This document shows, piece after piece, positions 1-12,861 of a stretch of 64,000 nucleotides of DNA. The translations under genes were made by a program, and so were the position numbers. The stretch comes from Isoetes taiwanensis (Eukaryota > Streptophyta > Lycopodiopsida > Isoetales > Isoetaceae). The stretch lies in assembly GCA_021234155.1 (NCBI GenBank), contig JAJEKV010000051.1, positions 10,312,105-10,376,104 on the forward strand. The letters run 5' to 3'. Numbering within the stretch: position 1 is the first letter of the stretch; the number at the start of each line of letters is the position of its first letter. The notes under the pieces are model-generated. The model searched no databases, was not told the origin of the DNA, and saw only the letters and a program-made list of their open reading frames with translations.

Positions 1-1030
1 AGCTAATGACTTCAGCCTTGACCCAAAATAGAGCATCAATGGCTTCTTGGTTGGATAGCCGGACTGTGGCAGGATCCACTTCACGTTCATGTCCCCCCGC
101 GTAGTGTCTCTTCAGCAGAAATTCTGTCAAGAACAACATCCAGATCATTAAATAGAATTGCAAAAAATTGAAAGAAACCATTGAAGGTTCCTAAGGAATC
201 CCATTTTCGATCATATTTTAGACCACTTTTTGCCCTGTGGGCCATGGCAGCCTCAGCTAAAAGAATTTGGAAGGAGGCTTTAAGTTCAGATAGGTTCGGG
301 GCCAGTCCTTCAATGGCCACTGCATTCCTATGCTTCCAAATAGCCCAGCAGGCTAAGGTTTTGAGAGTTCCCTTGAAAGATGATGTATTATTAAGAAATG
401 TAGCAGGGAAGCATCATTAGTTGGGATTTGCTGTAGCAGAGGTCTAATCCATTGCCGGAATGGGGATAACCAGGGGCAGATGAACACATGGGGGCTCGTT
501 TCACTCTGGCCACAGCCTAAGGGACACATACCAGATATGTTGTTGTCAAATTGGGCCCTGAAACTATTAGTTTTAAGGCTTTGGTTAAGCAGCAGCCATC
601 TAAAGAAGATAACCTTATTGGCACACTGAAGCTTCCAACCCTGTATGACAACTTGTATTGCAGTATTCTGTTGGCAGTTCCAAACTCTGCTAACTTTGAG
701 TTGACTTTTGTCCAGCAACAAACTATAAATCAGAGATACCTTGTATCCCTGACCATCAGAGATTCAGTTATGAAGACAGCTATCATCACTTTTGGGATGC
801 CTGGTGACTAAAGAATAGATTCTTCTATTTGTCTCTGTATCAGAGAGTCGAGTAGCTAGCTCACTCCACTTTTTCCATGTCCCATTAGTTCTTAGGGAGC
901 CTATGGTATGCAGACCAGCCAGGCACCATTCCTTATATTTGAGGGGGTGCTTGAGAGCCAAGCATCCTTCATCTTCATTCACTAAATCCTGGTGCCAAAA
1001 GAAACCATGACAAAACTCACATGGTAAGAG
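1..1030 (-). mobile_element. LINE-B (L1-type) 3' part, degenerate, cut by the window edge
   Basis: The minus strand encodes the C-terminal part of a LINE ORF2. Reading down from about 1030 there is an FFWHQDL segment and a CLALKHP segment that recur almost unchanged in the LINE at 9.6-12.9 kb. Frame breaks follow, then the zf-RVT-like end (FRWLLLNQSLK, then CPLGCGQ and HVFICPW, positions about 640-450), a Cys/His knuckle typical of plant L1 ORF2 C-termini. It continues the minus-strand LINE at 3.9-5.2 kb and is separated from it by the plus-strand LINE-A. The poly(A) end lies beyond the window. Several stops and frameshifts make it non-functional. Confidence 0.8.
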
Positions 1031-3920
1031 CATAGTGGATTATATAATTTTGAGCGACCAAGCAGCAGAAAAGGTAGAAGGGCTAATGCTACAGGAATGG
1101 CCGACTGGGAAAAGGGAAAGCCATAGACCGATCAAACTAACATTTAGACTGGATGAGACGCCACAAAAGGATGGCACAGAAATAAAGAAGGATAACAAAG
1201 ACAGGGTAAGAATTCAATTCCAGGAAAGGTACGCAGAAACCTTTACCCAAATGATCAAGGATGAAATGGGAAAATGGGACTGGGGGGAACACAATGCAAT
1301 TGACAATGGGAATACCCTCAACGACATAATGATAAGGGTAGCAGCAGATGTGTTTGGGAAAAGGATCAAAATTAGGAAGAACGGGGCATTCAGAGCTTCA
1401 GTATGGTATGATGACGAGTGCAGAGAACACAAGAGGAAATTGAGAAAGCATAAGGGGAGGGAGACATACCGAGAAGAGAAGGCAAAGATACTTAAGGTTA
1501 CTAAAGAAGAAAAGATACGATAACCTCGCTACAAAGACCAATGGTACATGGGAAAACTGCTGAGGAAACAGCCCCGAAGATTCTGGAAAGGATTCAAAAA
1601 CAAAGGAGGGGGTAGCAATGTAAAAGCAAGGGACGAACAAGATGACATTGGAACCGAGGGATGGGAGACATATCTAGACAAATTATACAAGACAGGGAGG
1701 CCACCGGCACCGAGATATCAATACAAAGATGACCCGGATGGACCATGCTTCAATATGTTGGAAGTAATGTTAGCCCTAAACAAAATGGCTAACCACAAAG
1801 CACCAGATTTATCCTACCGACCGTGGAATTGCTTGAAATCTTGCCGAGACGAGAAATAAGCGGGACAGTGTAATGACATTTTAACGGCATCATACATACA
1901 GGGGCTCCCGCACGGATGGACATACAACAGAGTCATACCCCTACATAAAGCGTGGAATAAAAAAGATCGAGGGAACTATAGGGACGATAATGGTAAGCTC
2001 GATTTTCGCAAAATGGTTTGGAAAGGTACTGGATAACAAACTAAAGAAATGGGCAGAGGAAGGAAATGTGAGAGCACAAGGGCAAGCTGGGTTCAGACCA
2101 GATCACTCAACCACAGATCATCTCGTGACCCTTAGGATACTAATAGAAGAGCGAGAACAAAGCGCATGGAAAGAAAATAATCTGCTGCTTTGTAGATTTA
2201 AAAGCGTTTGACACAGTCCCGAGAGAGAAGCTGCTAAAAAGACTGATGGATATGCAGGCCCCGAGAAGCATGGTAGGATCGATCGCAAGACTGTACCACA
2301 AGGTGTATGCAAAGATGGAACAGGAAGGACAGCCGATAATATGTGTGACGGTGTGAAGCGGGGATGCCGATTATCCCCAACCCCGTTTGGAATATACATA
2401 GATGCACTCTGAGGGATACATAACAGATCAACAAGGGGCAGTATGCCCCCCTTTGGGAGACACTAAGGTACCAATAATGCTATATGCGGGACGATCTTGG
2501 TATGATGGCAACAAAAACAAAGGAATGCATTGATTGCTCAAAATCTCGAACGATTTTGTGAAGATCTGAAGGCTAAAAGTGAACCTAGCAAAAACAAAGA
2601 TAGTAATCTTTGGACACAGGAACGAGGCATAAACCTTTCGGATATAAAGAGAAGGAGATAGAGGAAGCAAATGAGAATCACGATATCTAGGTTATGATGC
2701 ACATGGCGGGGAAGTGGGCCAAAGGAGCTAACGCCTTGATTCCAATCAGCTATAGGAAGTTACTTTAACATGAAAAACTCTCAGAATGTAAGTCCGAATA
2801 ACTGATTGGGACATCAAATGCTACCTATTTAGTGCAGCGGTAGCCACCACCCAGTTGTACGGAGCAGAAGCATGGGGGCCAGGCTTAACAGAAAGAAACT
2901 GGGAAAAGCAGGAAGGAATTTTTAGACAATGGCACAGGCGTGAATTGGGTGGTTAGGACAAACACGCCAGCCCGACAATCATGGTCCTCAAAGCGGGGCA
3001 AAGGCCAATGGAAGTGAGAGCATGGGAGAGAACCATAAGATACACCGCGAGAGACAACATTTGGAGACATCCAAGGGAAACTGTCCAGCATTGCAATCAC
3101 CGAATCAGCAAAGTCACACATCCTTGAAGGCACTGGATGGTTCAGAGAGGTGGCAACATGGACCAGGAAGATGGGACTAAACCTGAGTAACCTGATAGAA
3201 GAAGAGCAGTGGAATGAGGATTGGACAGACATAGCGACGAGAGCATGGCTGCAGAGACACACAGGACCCAAGACAGACTGGCTCGTACAAGTTTTTAATC
3301 CAGACCAACAGATGGGACACCAGGTGTACCGGGATAACATATTGGGGAAGAACAGAAGGGACATACCGGGTCGATTCGGGGATGGGAAGCCACGACCTAA
3401 GAATCGAAAAAGGACGGATGGAGAGGGATAGACAAGGAGGATAGGATATGCGAGAATATGTGGGGGGAATAGAGGATGAAAACCATATGATTAACGACGC
3501 CCGATCTATGGGGACATCAGGGACAGATATAGAAATATAAAGTGGGGGGAACCAATCCACAGGATGATGACGATGACGGAATCGTTACGGGATCTGGCAG
3601 ATGCGATCCAAAGAATGATGACCAGACACAGAGAGGTACACAGTGAAAGAGGGCTTGTAATATGATCTGTACAATACGGGTCATATAGCCCCACACAAAT
3701 TGCTCAGCTAAAAGCTGATTGATAACGACGCATCACTGCACGGCCAAGAAGCCGAGGTAAAGCGGGGTGCTGGTATTAAAGGAAAAAAGTCAGCCTTCCG
3801 AAAAGGCTACATTAAAACAGCGTGATGTGCTAGTAGCACCCCTGTAGGGAGCTCGCCCATGCTACACAAGTCCAGGGGCCTTACGGCACAAAGGACATAA
3901 ATGTATTCTATTCTATTATC
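1031..3920 (+). mobile_element. LINE-A, 5'-truncated and inactivated, inserted into LINE-B
   Basis: It begins inside the endonuclease domain: DYIILSD near 1038, then SHRPIKL where SDHRPI is expected, so the catalytic Asp is missing. A lysine-rich linker follows (1190-1520). The reverse transcriptase starts with QAGFRPDHSTTDHL (about 2085) and FDTVPREKL (about 2206). The catalytic YADD is destroyed by what looks like one extra G near 2488; without it the frame reads LYADDLGMM. A C-terminal Cys/His-like knuckle is seen near 3450 (RICENM then EDENHMI). The 3' end is a short TATTC repeat (3903-3920) instead of poly(A). I found no clear target-site duplication. The lineage differs from LINE-B and LINE-C in RT motifs and 3' tail. 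Confidence 0.75.
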
Positions 3921-5192
3921 ATTAACCGAGTCCAAATGCCTAGCTCGGAAGCATGAGGAAGCCAGATTCCATGCAAAGAAAATGCGCTTCAGGATTTTAG
4001 ATGTGCCAGGGGTAGCCTTAATCTGGTAGAATGCTGAATCAGGGAGTTGATGAGGAAGAGAGGGGGCTCCTATTATAGTTGTTGTCCCTAACCAGTATTT
4101 CACTAATTTGAGAGCAGGTGATGGACTAGTCAGGGATCTCCAGATTATCTTAGCAGCCAAAGCCTGAGCTTGGGTAAATAGATCTTTACATCCTAACCCA
4201 CCTTCCTTCTTTGGCAGAGTCAAATTTTTCCAAGAAACCATTCTTGCTCCTTGCCAAATATAATCCCTCATGGCAGTCTCCAGTTTCATGTAGGAAGCCT
4301 TATCATCAATAATGACAGAGGAAAAATAGATGTGTGTGCTAACAATCACACTATTAATTATTCCAACACGTCCTGCTAGTGAAAAGGATTTAGAATACAT
4401 CTGTATTTTCCTCTTCATCCTGTTTACAATGGAGTCCCATAGACCTGGCAGATTCATATTAATAGCCAGAGGCAGCCCTAGCAGCTTTGTGGCAGCTTTG
4501 TGTCCAGTAACTTTGATGCCATGTAACTCTTCCTGGTCTGTTTGCATGACAATAATACTCTTATTTTTGTTGAGAAGAACTCCTGAGGCATTCCCAAAGA
4601 GTTGTAACATGTGTAAAAAGTTAGGAAGGCTAGATGCAGAAATGCAAATGTGTCATCAACATATTGCATGATGACAAAGTCTCCCATACCCTGTGGCAAT
4701 TGAAGACCTTGAATCTCTTTTGTAGACACCAGAGACAGTGTGGCCCTGGTTACCATTTCAACAACTATTAAGAAGAGATAGGGAGCCAATGGACACCCCT
4801 GTCGAACCCCTTTTTCCATTCGGTCCCATAATTTTTCGCGAGGCACTGTATCAAATGCCTTAGTATAGTCTACAAATGCCATAAACAACAGTTTTTCTTG
4901 CCTTTCACATTCTTCACGATAGCCCGCAAGGTTACCAGCTGGTCTATTGTGGAATATTGAGACCTAAAGCCTGCTTGCCCTTTGGCTCTCACTTGAGTCT
5001 CCTCCGCCCAAGCACTCAGCTTTCCCTCAATAATGGTAGCAAATAGCTTAGCCCATAAGTTGTTGACCATAATTGTCCGATAGTTATTCGGATCAGCTAC
5101 ATCTCCTCCTTTAAGCACCGACACCACTCTACTGCATTGCCATTCTGATGGAAACCCCTGTCTCATCACGTTATTGAATATACTGCAGATTC
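3921..5192 (-). mobile_element. Chimeric LINE: 5' part LINE-A, 3' part LINE-B
   Basis: On the minus strand, 5196-4840 reads as LINE-A: NNYRTIMVNN, KGQAGFRSQYSTIDQLVTLR and FVDYTKAFDTVPREKLWDRM. Immediately afterwards, in the same open frame (4888-4478), it becomes LINE-B: KGVRQGCPLAPYLF, matching the LINE at 9.6-12.9 kb, then the YVDD catalytic motif, KLLGLPLA and SLAGRVGIINSV. RT motif A (FVDYTKAF), motif B (RQGCPLAP) and motif C (YVDD) are all present, but some 40-50 residues normally between A and B are missing. LINE-A at 1.0-3.9 kb interrupts its downstream part after SVNDN; the B frame resumes at 1.03 kb. Its 5' end abuts an LTR at 5193. Confidence 0.75.
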
Positions 5193-7459
5193 CCATATAA
5201 ATTGGTCGAACTTAATGGTCCTCGATGCCGGGGTTCCGTTGACGCTCTGTATCTGTACTGGGCTACTTTCCAGCAAAGGCCCCATCTCCAGGGCTACAAG
5301 CACCATGCCCTCTATAGCCTTGATTTATTAGACCCAAGTTAGATATATCCTCTTAGTTATTTTTCCCCATTCAAAGCATGGCATGGCTTAACTAGAATTA
5401 TTATATTTCCACATGTATCTCCCCTATGTACTTTACTCATCCACAGGCTCTTAGATTGCCTGCACTAGCTCAGTGGCTCTTGTACTTGAACACCCCTCTC
5501 AATACTTTCATTAACAAAGGTAATTATTAGATAAGAAGCAACAAATAGACAATGGTTGTTATTAGATAAAAACAATTAAACCACAAAGAACAGCAGCAAA
5601 GAAAGGGCGGCTCTAGGAAAACAACGGCAGAGCAAGTTTTTGGCATTGATTCTCCAAATCAAAGCGGTTCCAAGCCAAATCGACCATTTCCAACCCAATT
5701 TCGAATCCTTGTGAGCAATTCTGGTCTGTTTTTGCTTTGAATTCAAGCCCAGCCTCATGGCTCCGAAACTGGTATACAAGTCTCTGATTCTATCATCCCT
5801 AGACAAATCGGTCCTTCTCAGCCCCAAATCGGTCCTTTAGCAGTCCAAATCGGCCCTTACCTTGCAATTCCGACCTGTTCCTGTAGGATTCAGAACCTTT
5901 TCTTCATCTAGTATGGACAACTCTAAAAGCTTTTGAATCGATGCAAAAACTTCATACCCATCCCTGATTCAATCAGATTAACATTTTATTCTATAAATCT
6001 AGCGATTTCCTGGCAGTTACAGACTGATTCTTCCATGCCCTCTTGCAATTCCGATTCCGTGTATTGACTTTCAGAGTTTTATTAACACAAGCTTTGCCTC
6101 AGATGAATTCATGATAAAGCTTTATAGAATAATAACTTTTGGAGTCCTTACCAATCACAGATAGCGTTATAAATCTCTAGTCCTGCCAGCATATGCAGTT
6201 GCATAGAATTCCATCAATTGAAACCAAACCCCACCTGAAAAGGAAGAAGATCCGATGCTGTTTCTTCAACCTCTTGCCTCCACAGCTTGTATACGATCCT
6301 CCTACGGATGCCTCCTCTGGCCTCCTCCTCAGCATCACAGAGCTTCCAAAAACCCTCTCTTGCAATAAAAGGCCTCACGTTTGCCAAAGTCCCTCTTTTC
6401 CAAAAATCCATTTCTAAGCAAAACCTTTGCTTATGTTTATCACATGTTGCATGTATGCCACGTATACGTATACACATATAAATACGTATACTAAACTGTC
6501 AAGTGGCCAAGACCGTTACAGTCTCCCCTTCTAAAAATTAAACCCATGTCCTCATGGGTCGATCACAGATCTTAGCAGCACTTGTCAAATCCATTAGAAC
6601 TATCATGATCATGTATACTCCAAGCTTAGACAAGAAAACTGTACCTCAACATTGGCGAAGTTACTTCCGTTGCTTACATGGAGAATTCTCCCTTAGCACC
6701 TTCATGTTAACCACCTTTAGATACTGCTCCCCCCTCTGAGGATACCATCTCCTGATGTCTTTGAAAGAAAAACCGTTAGCATCACAATGGTACAACCAAC
6801 AAGCCAACTCCCAAAGATCCAACAGTGCTCTAATACCAACTTGTGACGAGCTTGCCGAGCTGACCCTCTAGGCAACTCGAGATCTTGTCAACACTGCGCT
6901 AATTCTAGGTTGGTATGACAAACAATTGAATATGGTGAAGAATTGAATCTTCCTCTTGCATAGTTAAATTGCACACTCAAAACTCAATGAGCAAATACTG
7001 GAGATCTCAATATAATCAGATAATATTAACATCCAAAGAATCCATATTCTCAACAAATATAACATCTAATTGTGAACAATTCAACCCAGGAGCTTCGCTC
7101 AACCACGATCCTCAGCTGCACCGCTGCCATCCCTTGCTTATTCACTGCACATGCACTCACTGGGGTTAGTCCTCGTGACTAAGTGGGGATCCCTGGCTGC
7201 CACTGCATGCATGGAAATACCCTGGAAATCTTGGATAAGCACAAACACAGACGGAAAATCCTACGTGAGTACAGTGCTAAGACAATGACAACATAATCCA
7301 AGAAAATATCAAACATGAACATCAGAAGCATAGCTCCGGGACAATGGGAAGCTCAGCCAGCCTACATGCAGGCCCTGTTAGCAGAGAAATTCCCAGCCAG
7401 CTCACATTCCGAGCCCCGTTGGCGGAGTTGGTGGGGTGAACCTCGTATGCGCATACCCA
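5193..7459 (-). mobile_element. Large-LTR non-autonomous retrotransposon, copy I (partial)
   Basis: Minus-strand copy. The 3' LTR starts at 6520 (reading tgtaacggtcttggcc) and runs down to 5193, where a LINE begins. The internal part is only 6521-6841, about 321 bp. It holds a polypurine tract (agaaggggaga) preceded by catgaggacatgggt at the 3' LTR side, and a primer-binding site (ttggtattagagc, one change from the tRNA-iMet complement) next to the 5' LTR. The 5' LTR remnant is 6842-7459, ending ctcgtcaca. There is no coding capacity. At 7459 it fuses to a plus-strand LTR right after the palindrome gtatgcgcatac. Short open frames here recur in every copy as sequence repeats and are not genes. 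Confidence 0.8.
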
Positions 7460-9186
7460 TGAAAGTATTGAGAGGGATGTTCAAGTACCACTGAGCTAGT
7501 GCGGGCAATCTAAGAGTCTGTGGATGAGTAAAGTACATAGGGGAGATACATGTGGAAACATAATAATTCTAGTTAAGCCATGCCATGCTTTGAATGGGGA
7601 AAAATAACTAAGAGGATATATCTAACTTGGGTCTAATAAATCAAGGCTATAGAGGGCATGGTGCTTATAACCCTGGAGATGGGGCCTTTGCTAGAAAGTA
7701 GCCCAGTACAGATACAGAGCGTCAACGGAACCCCGGCATCGAGGACCATTAAGTTCGACCAATTTATATGGGAACGTTGTAACTTTTGGTTGTAAAATTG
7801 GAAGCTAAGGAGGTGGTGTTTTAATATAAAGTATTAAATTCCATAGCTAAATATATTATGGTAAACCATGGACACTAAGATGGACCATGAGGACTTTGGA
7901 GTGATAGCGAGTTGTGAGAAGCTTATGGGGCTTCCAGAATATGGCGACAGCATGTGTCACTATTGGAATACCAAGGAATGGCTCGGGGAACTTTACATGA
8001 GATGGGTGCAGTCCCTATAGGAAAAAGAATTCAAAGTTCGTATGGACAAGAGAATCACATGAAAGAAAATGTGACAAGTTAAAATATCTAATGGATTCCA
8101 TGGGCTAATATAGAAAGTTGTAATCCTTATGGGGAGAATACTCTGTGGCGGTAAGTGTTAGAGGTGCGATGAGATGCATAAGAATTGAGACTTACACCGG
8201 ATCTTTGAACAAGCTACTTCAACCCAGGCAGGGTGTATGGCAACATCCGCAACAGAGTAACTTAGGCACATGTGTAGCAAATATTCTAATGAATACCACA
8301 TGTCATAGTCTTTGCATTGTTCCACTGTTGTCTTGGTATTTGATTATGTACTTGGAACCTCCGGGGTCGGACTTCTAGGTTCGGTGGCCTAGGTTGCTCC
8401 GGCATGCTCATGTTCATCTGTGATTCTCTGCGGTTCTTGTGCTCTGTGACACCGGGCGTAGTTTCCCTGATCAGGATGCTACGTCACCTCTGTGACTCCA
8501 TGTTAAGAGGTCCTCCAGCGCCAGACGTGGGCTGGGAAGGGTATGCGCATACGAGGTTCACCCCACCAACTCCGCCAACGGGACTCAGAATGTGAGCTGG
8601 CTGGGCATTTCTCTGCTAACAGGGCCTGCATATAGGCTGGCTGAGCTTCCCATTGTCCCGGAGCTATGTGTCATGATGGTTTGGTATTTTGACCATGTTC
8701 TTTGCTTCTGATGTTCATGTTTGATATTTCCTTGGATTATGTTGTCATTGTATTAGCACTGTACTCACGTAGGATTTTCCGTCTGTGTTTGTGCTTATCC
8801 AAGATTTCCAGGGTATTTCCATGCATGCAGTGGCAGCCAGGGATCCCCACTTAGTCACGAGGACTAACCCCAGTGAGTGCATGTGCAGTGAATAAGCAAG
8901 GGATGGCAGCGGTGCAGCTGAGGATCGTGGTTGAGCAAAGCTCCTGGGTTGAATTGTTCACAATTAGATGTTTGTTGAGAATATGGATTCTTTGGATGTT
9001 AATATTATCTGATTATATTGAGATCTCCAGTATTTGGTCATTGAGTTTTGAGTGTGCAATTTAACTGTGCAAGAGGAAGATTCAATTCTTCACCATATTC
9101 AATTGTTTGTCATACCAACCTAGAATTAGCGCAGTGTTGACAAGATCTCGAGTTGCCTAGAGGGTCAACTCGGCAGGCTCGTCACA
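7460..9186 (+). repeat. LTR of copy II (3' 1.7 kb of the 2.75-kb LTR)
   Basis: Plus-strand LTR fragment that ends cgtcaca at 9186 and is followed directly by a tRNA-iMet primer site. It starts within the LTR after an inversion junction. It preserves the uninterrupted sequence atatgggaacgttgtaac near 7770, which serves as an empty-site reference for the LINE inserted at 14.08 kb. Confidence 0.8.
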
Positions 9187-9506
9187 AGTTGGTATCAGAG
9201 CACTGTTGGATCTTTGGGAGTTGGCTTGTTGGTTGTACCATTGTGATGCTAACGGTTTTTCTTTCAAAGACATCAGGAGATGGTATCCTCAGAGGGGGGA
9301 GCAGTATCTAAAGGTGGTTAGCATGAAGGTGCTAAGGGAGAATTCTCCATGTAAGCAACGGAAGTAACTTCGCCAATGTTGAGGTACAGTTTTCTTGTCT
9401 AAGGTTGGAGTATACATGATCATGCTAGTTCTAATGGATTTGACAAGTGCTGCTAAGATCTGTGATCGACCCATGAGGATATCGGTTCATTTTTAGAAGG
9501 GGAGAC
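9187..9506 (+). mobile_element. Internal domain of large-LTR element (320 bp), first copy
   Basis: It starts with agttggtatcagagcac, the plant primer-binding site for initiator tRNA-Met, and ends with a polypurine tract (agaaggggagac) just before tgtaacgg. The whole internal domain is about 320 bp and has no gag or pol. The stretch ggtatcctcagagggggga and the catgagga motif are conserved with the copies at 6.5-6.8 and 17.95-18.27 kb. With LTRs near 2.75 kb this is an unusual LARD/TRIM-like design. Confidence 0.85.
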
Positions 9507-9640
9507 TGTAACGGTCTTGGCCACTTGACAATTTAGTATACGTATTTATATGCGTATACGTATGCATGGCATACATGCAGCATGTGATAAACATAAGCAA
9601 AGGTTTTGCTTAGAAATGGATTTTTGGAAAAAGGGACTTT

Positions 9641-12600
9641 TTTTTTTTTTTTTTGAAGAAACGGCAGTAGTATTATATTACATGATAAAACATAGTAATA
9701 CAAAAGAGCAGGGGAGACTCTGCTATATAGGCCATGACTTAGTCAAAACTGGCCAGGCTCTCCAAAGGAGGAAATATTCCAAAAATTAGAACACTGTTTT
9801 AAGAGTTTAAAGCATAGAGATACTGAAAATATAACTATAGAAAAAACATTAAGGTCCAGAATCGATCAGAGTTCATATCAGCTGCCTCCTCAATCATCCA
9901 TCACACCATCTAGAGTAATGATGGCGAAAGCCTGATCCGTGTACTTGAAAAGCAGATAATCTAGTTCCACGGCTCCGTATGCTGAAGAATCCAAAATATG
10001 GAGGATCCACGAATCCCTGCATGCTTCACAGATGCCAAGCTTCTGCTCGAAATAATTCTTGAGTTCATGTTTGAACTGCCAAATGTCTTCATCATCTAAA
10101 ACCCGCTTCAAAGTCTTAACCATGATAATTTCTGTCTTTACCCATAACAGAGCTTCAAGAACTTCCTGGTGAGATAAAGGTTTTGTTCCTTCCGGGACCT
10201 CCCTGTTATGCCCACCTTCATGGTGTTTCTTGACCAGGTATTCTGTCAGCTACATCAGAAAGCTTGTTAAAATATAAAGAAAAGAAAGAATAGAATCCCT
10301 GATAGGAGCCCAAGACATCCCAATTTCTGTCATAGTTAGAGCCCCTAAGCAATCTATGTGCCATGGCTGTATCAGCCAATTCCAGTTGAAGAGTAGTTTT
10401 GAGGATATTCATATCCGGAGCAGAATGATTAATGGCCACTCCATTCCTATGTTTCCAAATTGTCCATAGACATAAAGTCCTGACTGTACTCAAAAAGGAG
10501 GAACCAGAGGAGAGAAAGGCAAACAATTCTGGTTCACTTGATGGGATAAACCCAATAAATGTGCGAATCCAGTTCCAGAAAGAAGTAAGCCATGGGCAGA
10601 TGAAAATATGGGTTGAGGATTCAGCTTGGCCAACCTAGAGGACACCTATCTGAAATTTGATTGTTGAATTTGGCTCGATATGCATTAGACTTCAGACTTT
10701 TGTTCAAAAGAAGCCATCTGAACAAAATGGTTTTCTTGGCACTTTGAATCTTCCAGCCTTTTCGAATGACCCGAATGGCATCGGATTCTGAGCAACCCCA
10801 TTGCCTGGTAACTTTTGTCTCTTGGGAATTCAGCAGGAGGGAGTATATCTTGGCTACATTATAGCCTTTGTCATCGAGAGTCCAATTATATTCTTTTGCC
10901 TCACCTCCTACTCTTTTAGGATGTTGAGTCAAGGCATTGTAAATATTCCTGTTACAAACAGAATCCCTTACCAAACTGGAGACTTCCTGCCAGGTTTTCC
11001 AATCTGCCCCATTTGACATGCTGCCAATTGTGCATAACCCTTTGAATTTCCACTCCTTGTATTTCCTGGGATGTTTCAAGGCTAAACATCCATCATTCTC
11101 ATCTGTAAGACCCTGGTGCCAGAAAAAATTGAAGTCATCTGAAACTTTATTTATGGGCTGAGCTTTAAAGCAAACAGAGACTCTGTTCCAAGCTTGTATA
11201 ATCCTTCTCATGATTGGAGATGTACCTGAACATAGATCAAGCTGATAGAAAACAGAATCTGGGAGATGATGGGGAGTGGAAGGGCTACCAACCAAAGATG
11301 TTTTACTAAGCCAAAAATTTGTTAGGAGTAAGGCAGGAGATTTCGATTGGGAAGTTATTGCTCTCTAAACCAGTTTTGCTGCAAGGGTCTGTGCCTGAAG
11401 AAATAGATCTTTACATCCTAGTCCTCCTTTTTTCTTTGGTAAGGTTAGGTGCTGCCACCCAACCATATGTGAGCCCTGCCAAATGAACTCCTTCATGATA
11501 ATTTCCAACTCTTGATAAGACTTCTTATCTGCTATTATAGCTGATGAAAAGAAGACATGTGAACTAGCAATAACACTATTAATAATCTCTACTCTCCCAG
11601 CCAGAGATAGAGTTTTGGGATACACCTGCAGTTTCCTCTTTATTTTAGCAACAATGGGTTTCCACAATCCATGAGACTCATGTTTAATGCTAGAGGTAAA
11701 CCCAATAACTTTGTTGCAGAATGATGTCCACAAACTTTAATTCCTTGAATAAAGTTTTCTGAACTATCAGAAACAATTGCACATTTGTCTTTGTTTAAAA
11801 GAACCCCTGATGCTTTCCCAAACAAATCCATAACAACAAGAAAGTTTGGAATGCTGTCTCCTTGCTCCTTTAGGAATACAAACATATCATCTGCATACTG
11901 CATCACTGACAAGGATTCATTTGCCACAGGTAAATTGAGGCAGCTGATTCTACCATTTTGCTGCATTTTCAAAATAACCCTTGTGACCATCTCAACTACA
12001 ATAAGGAAAAGGTAAGGGGCCAGTGGGCAACCCTGTCTAACCCCTCTTTTACACTCGAAGAAAGAGGAAGGGGAACCATTTACTAACACTGCTGAGCATC
12101 CTGTAGCATTAAAACCTGTTATCTTGTTTAAAACTTCTTTAGAAAATCCAAGTTGGATCATGGCCCTATTGAGAAAGTTACAATCAATAGTGTCATAGGC
12201 TCTTCTAAAATCAAGTTTAAGAAGTATACATCCCTGATTGGTAAATCTATTCCAGTGAAGACCTTCATAAGCCCCAATGAAGTTTATCGAGAATACTTTT
12301 CCCAGGAAGAAAGCCTGATTGAACATTACTTATCTTCTCCTGTAGGACTTTTTTGAGTCTGTTAGCAAATATCTTGGCCACAATTTTATATGTAACATTT
12401 GTCAACGAAATTGGTCTCCAGTCCGAAAAGGTAGCAGGTTTATCTACCTTGGGAACTAAGGCAATTAGCCCAGCATTGATAGCTGGATGTAGCTTCTCTA
12501 CCTGCCGCACCTTGAATGAACAAAGTGAGATCTTTGCCAATTAAGGCCCAAAATTGCTCATAAAATTTAGGAGGTAATCCATCAGGCCCAGGGCTTTTGC

Positions 12601-12861
12601 CATGAGCCATACTCTTAATGGTTCTCAAGATCTCATCCTCCATTGGCACTGCTAGAAGGTGACTATCATCTATGTTTTGATCTTTGGGACCAAGATAATC
12701 AAAGAATTCCAGCATTTTGTCATTATCTGTTTGTCTGGCAGCAAATAGATCTTTGTACTTGTTAAAGAACAAATCCTGAATGTCCTCCTGTTTAGATATA
12801 TCCTGTTGGTTATCATCCTTCACAGAAACAATCCCATTGTTCATTAATCCGCTTTTGGCAG
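9641..12861 (-). mobile_element. LINE-B (L1-type) insertion, 5'-truncated, with TSD
   Basis: A minus-strand L1-type LINE: poly(T) at 9641-9655 is its poly(A) tail. The target-site duplication agggacttt occurs at 9632-9640 and 12862-12870, and copy I near 6385 has the same site uninterrupted. Reading from 12860 down: KSPGPDGLPPKFYEQFW (RT entry), DWRPISLTN, VQSGFLPGKSI, KLDFRRAYDTID (motif A), GVRQGCPLAPYLF (motif B), QYADDMFVFL (motif C, about 11900), KLLGLPLALNM, SLAGRVEIINSVI and a FRWLLLNKSLK zf-RVT-like tail near 10700. The RT frame is broken at least near 12500, 12290 and 11700, so it is inactive. The endonuclease domain and ORF1 are absent (5' truncation). Confidence 0.9.

Noticed and set aside
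6193-6481. Recurring 60-90 codon frames (also at 12.9, 18.3 and 21.5 kb) that look like a small gene family
   Set aside because: They are the same LTR segment in successive copies and orientations; differences include stops and frameshifts.
9638-9655. Poly(T) as a transcription terminator or assembly artefact
   Set aside because: It is the poly(A) tail of a minus-strand LINE flanked by the TSD agggacttt.
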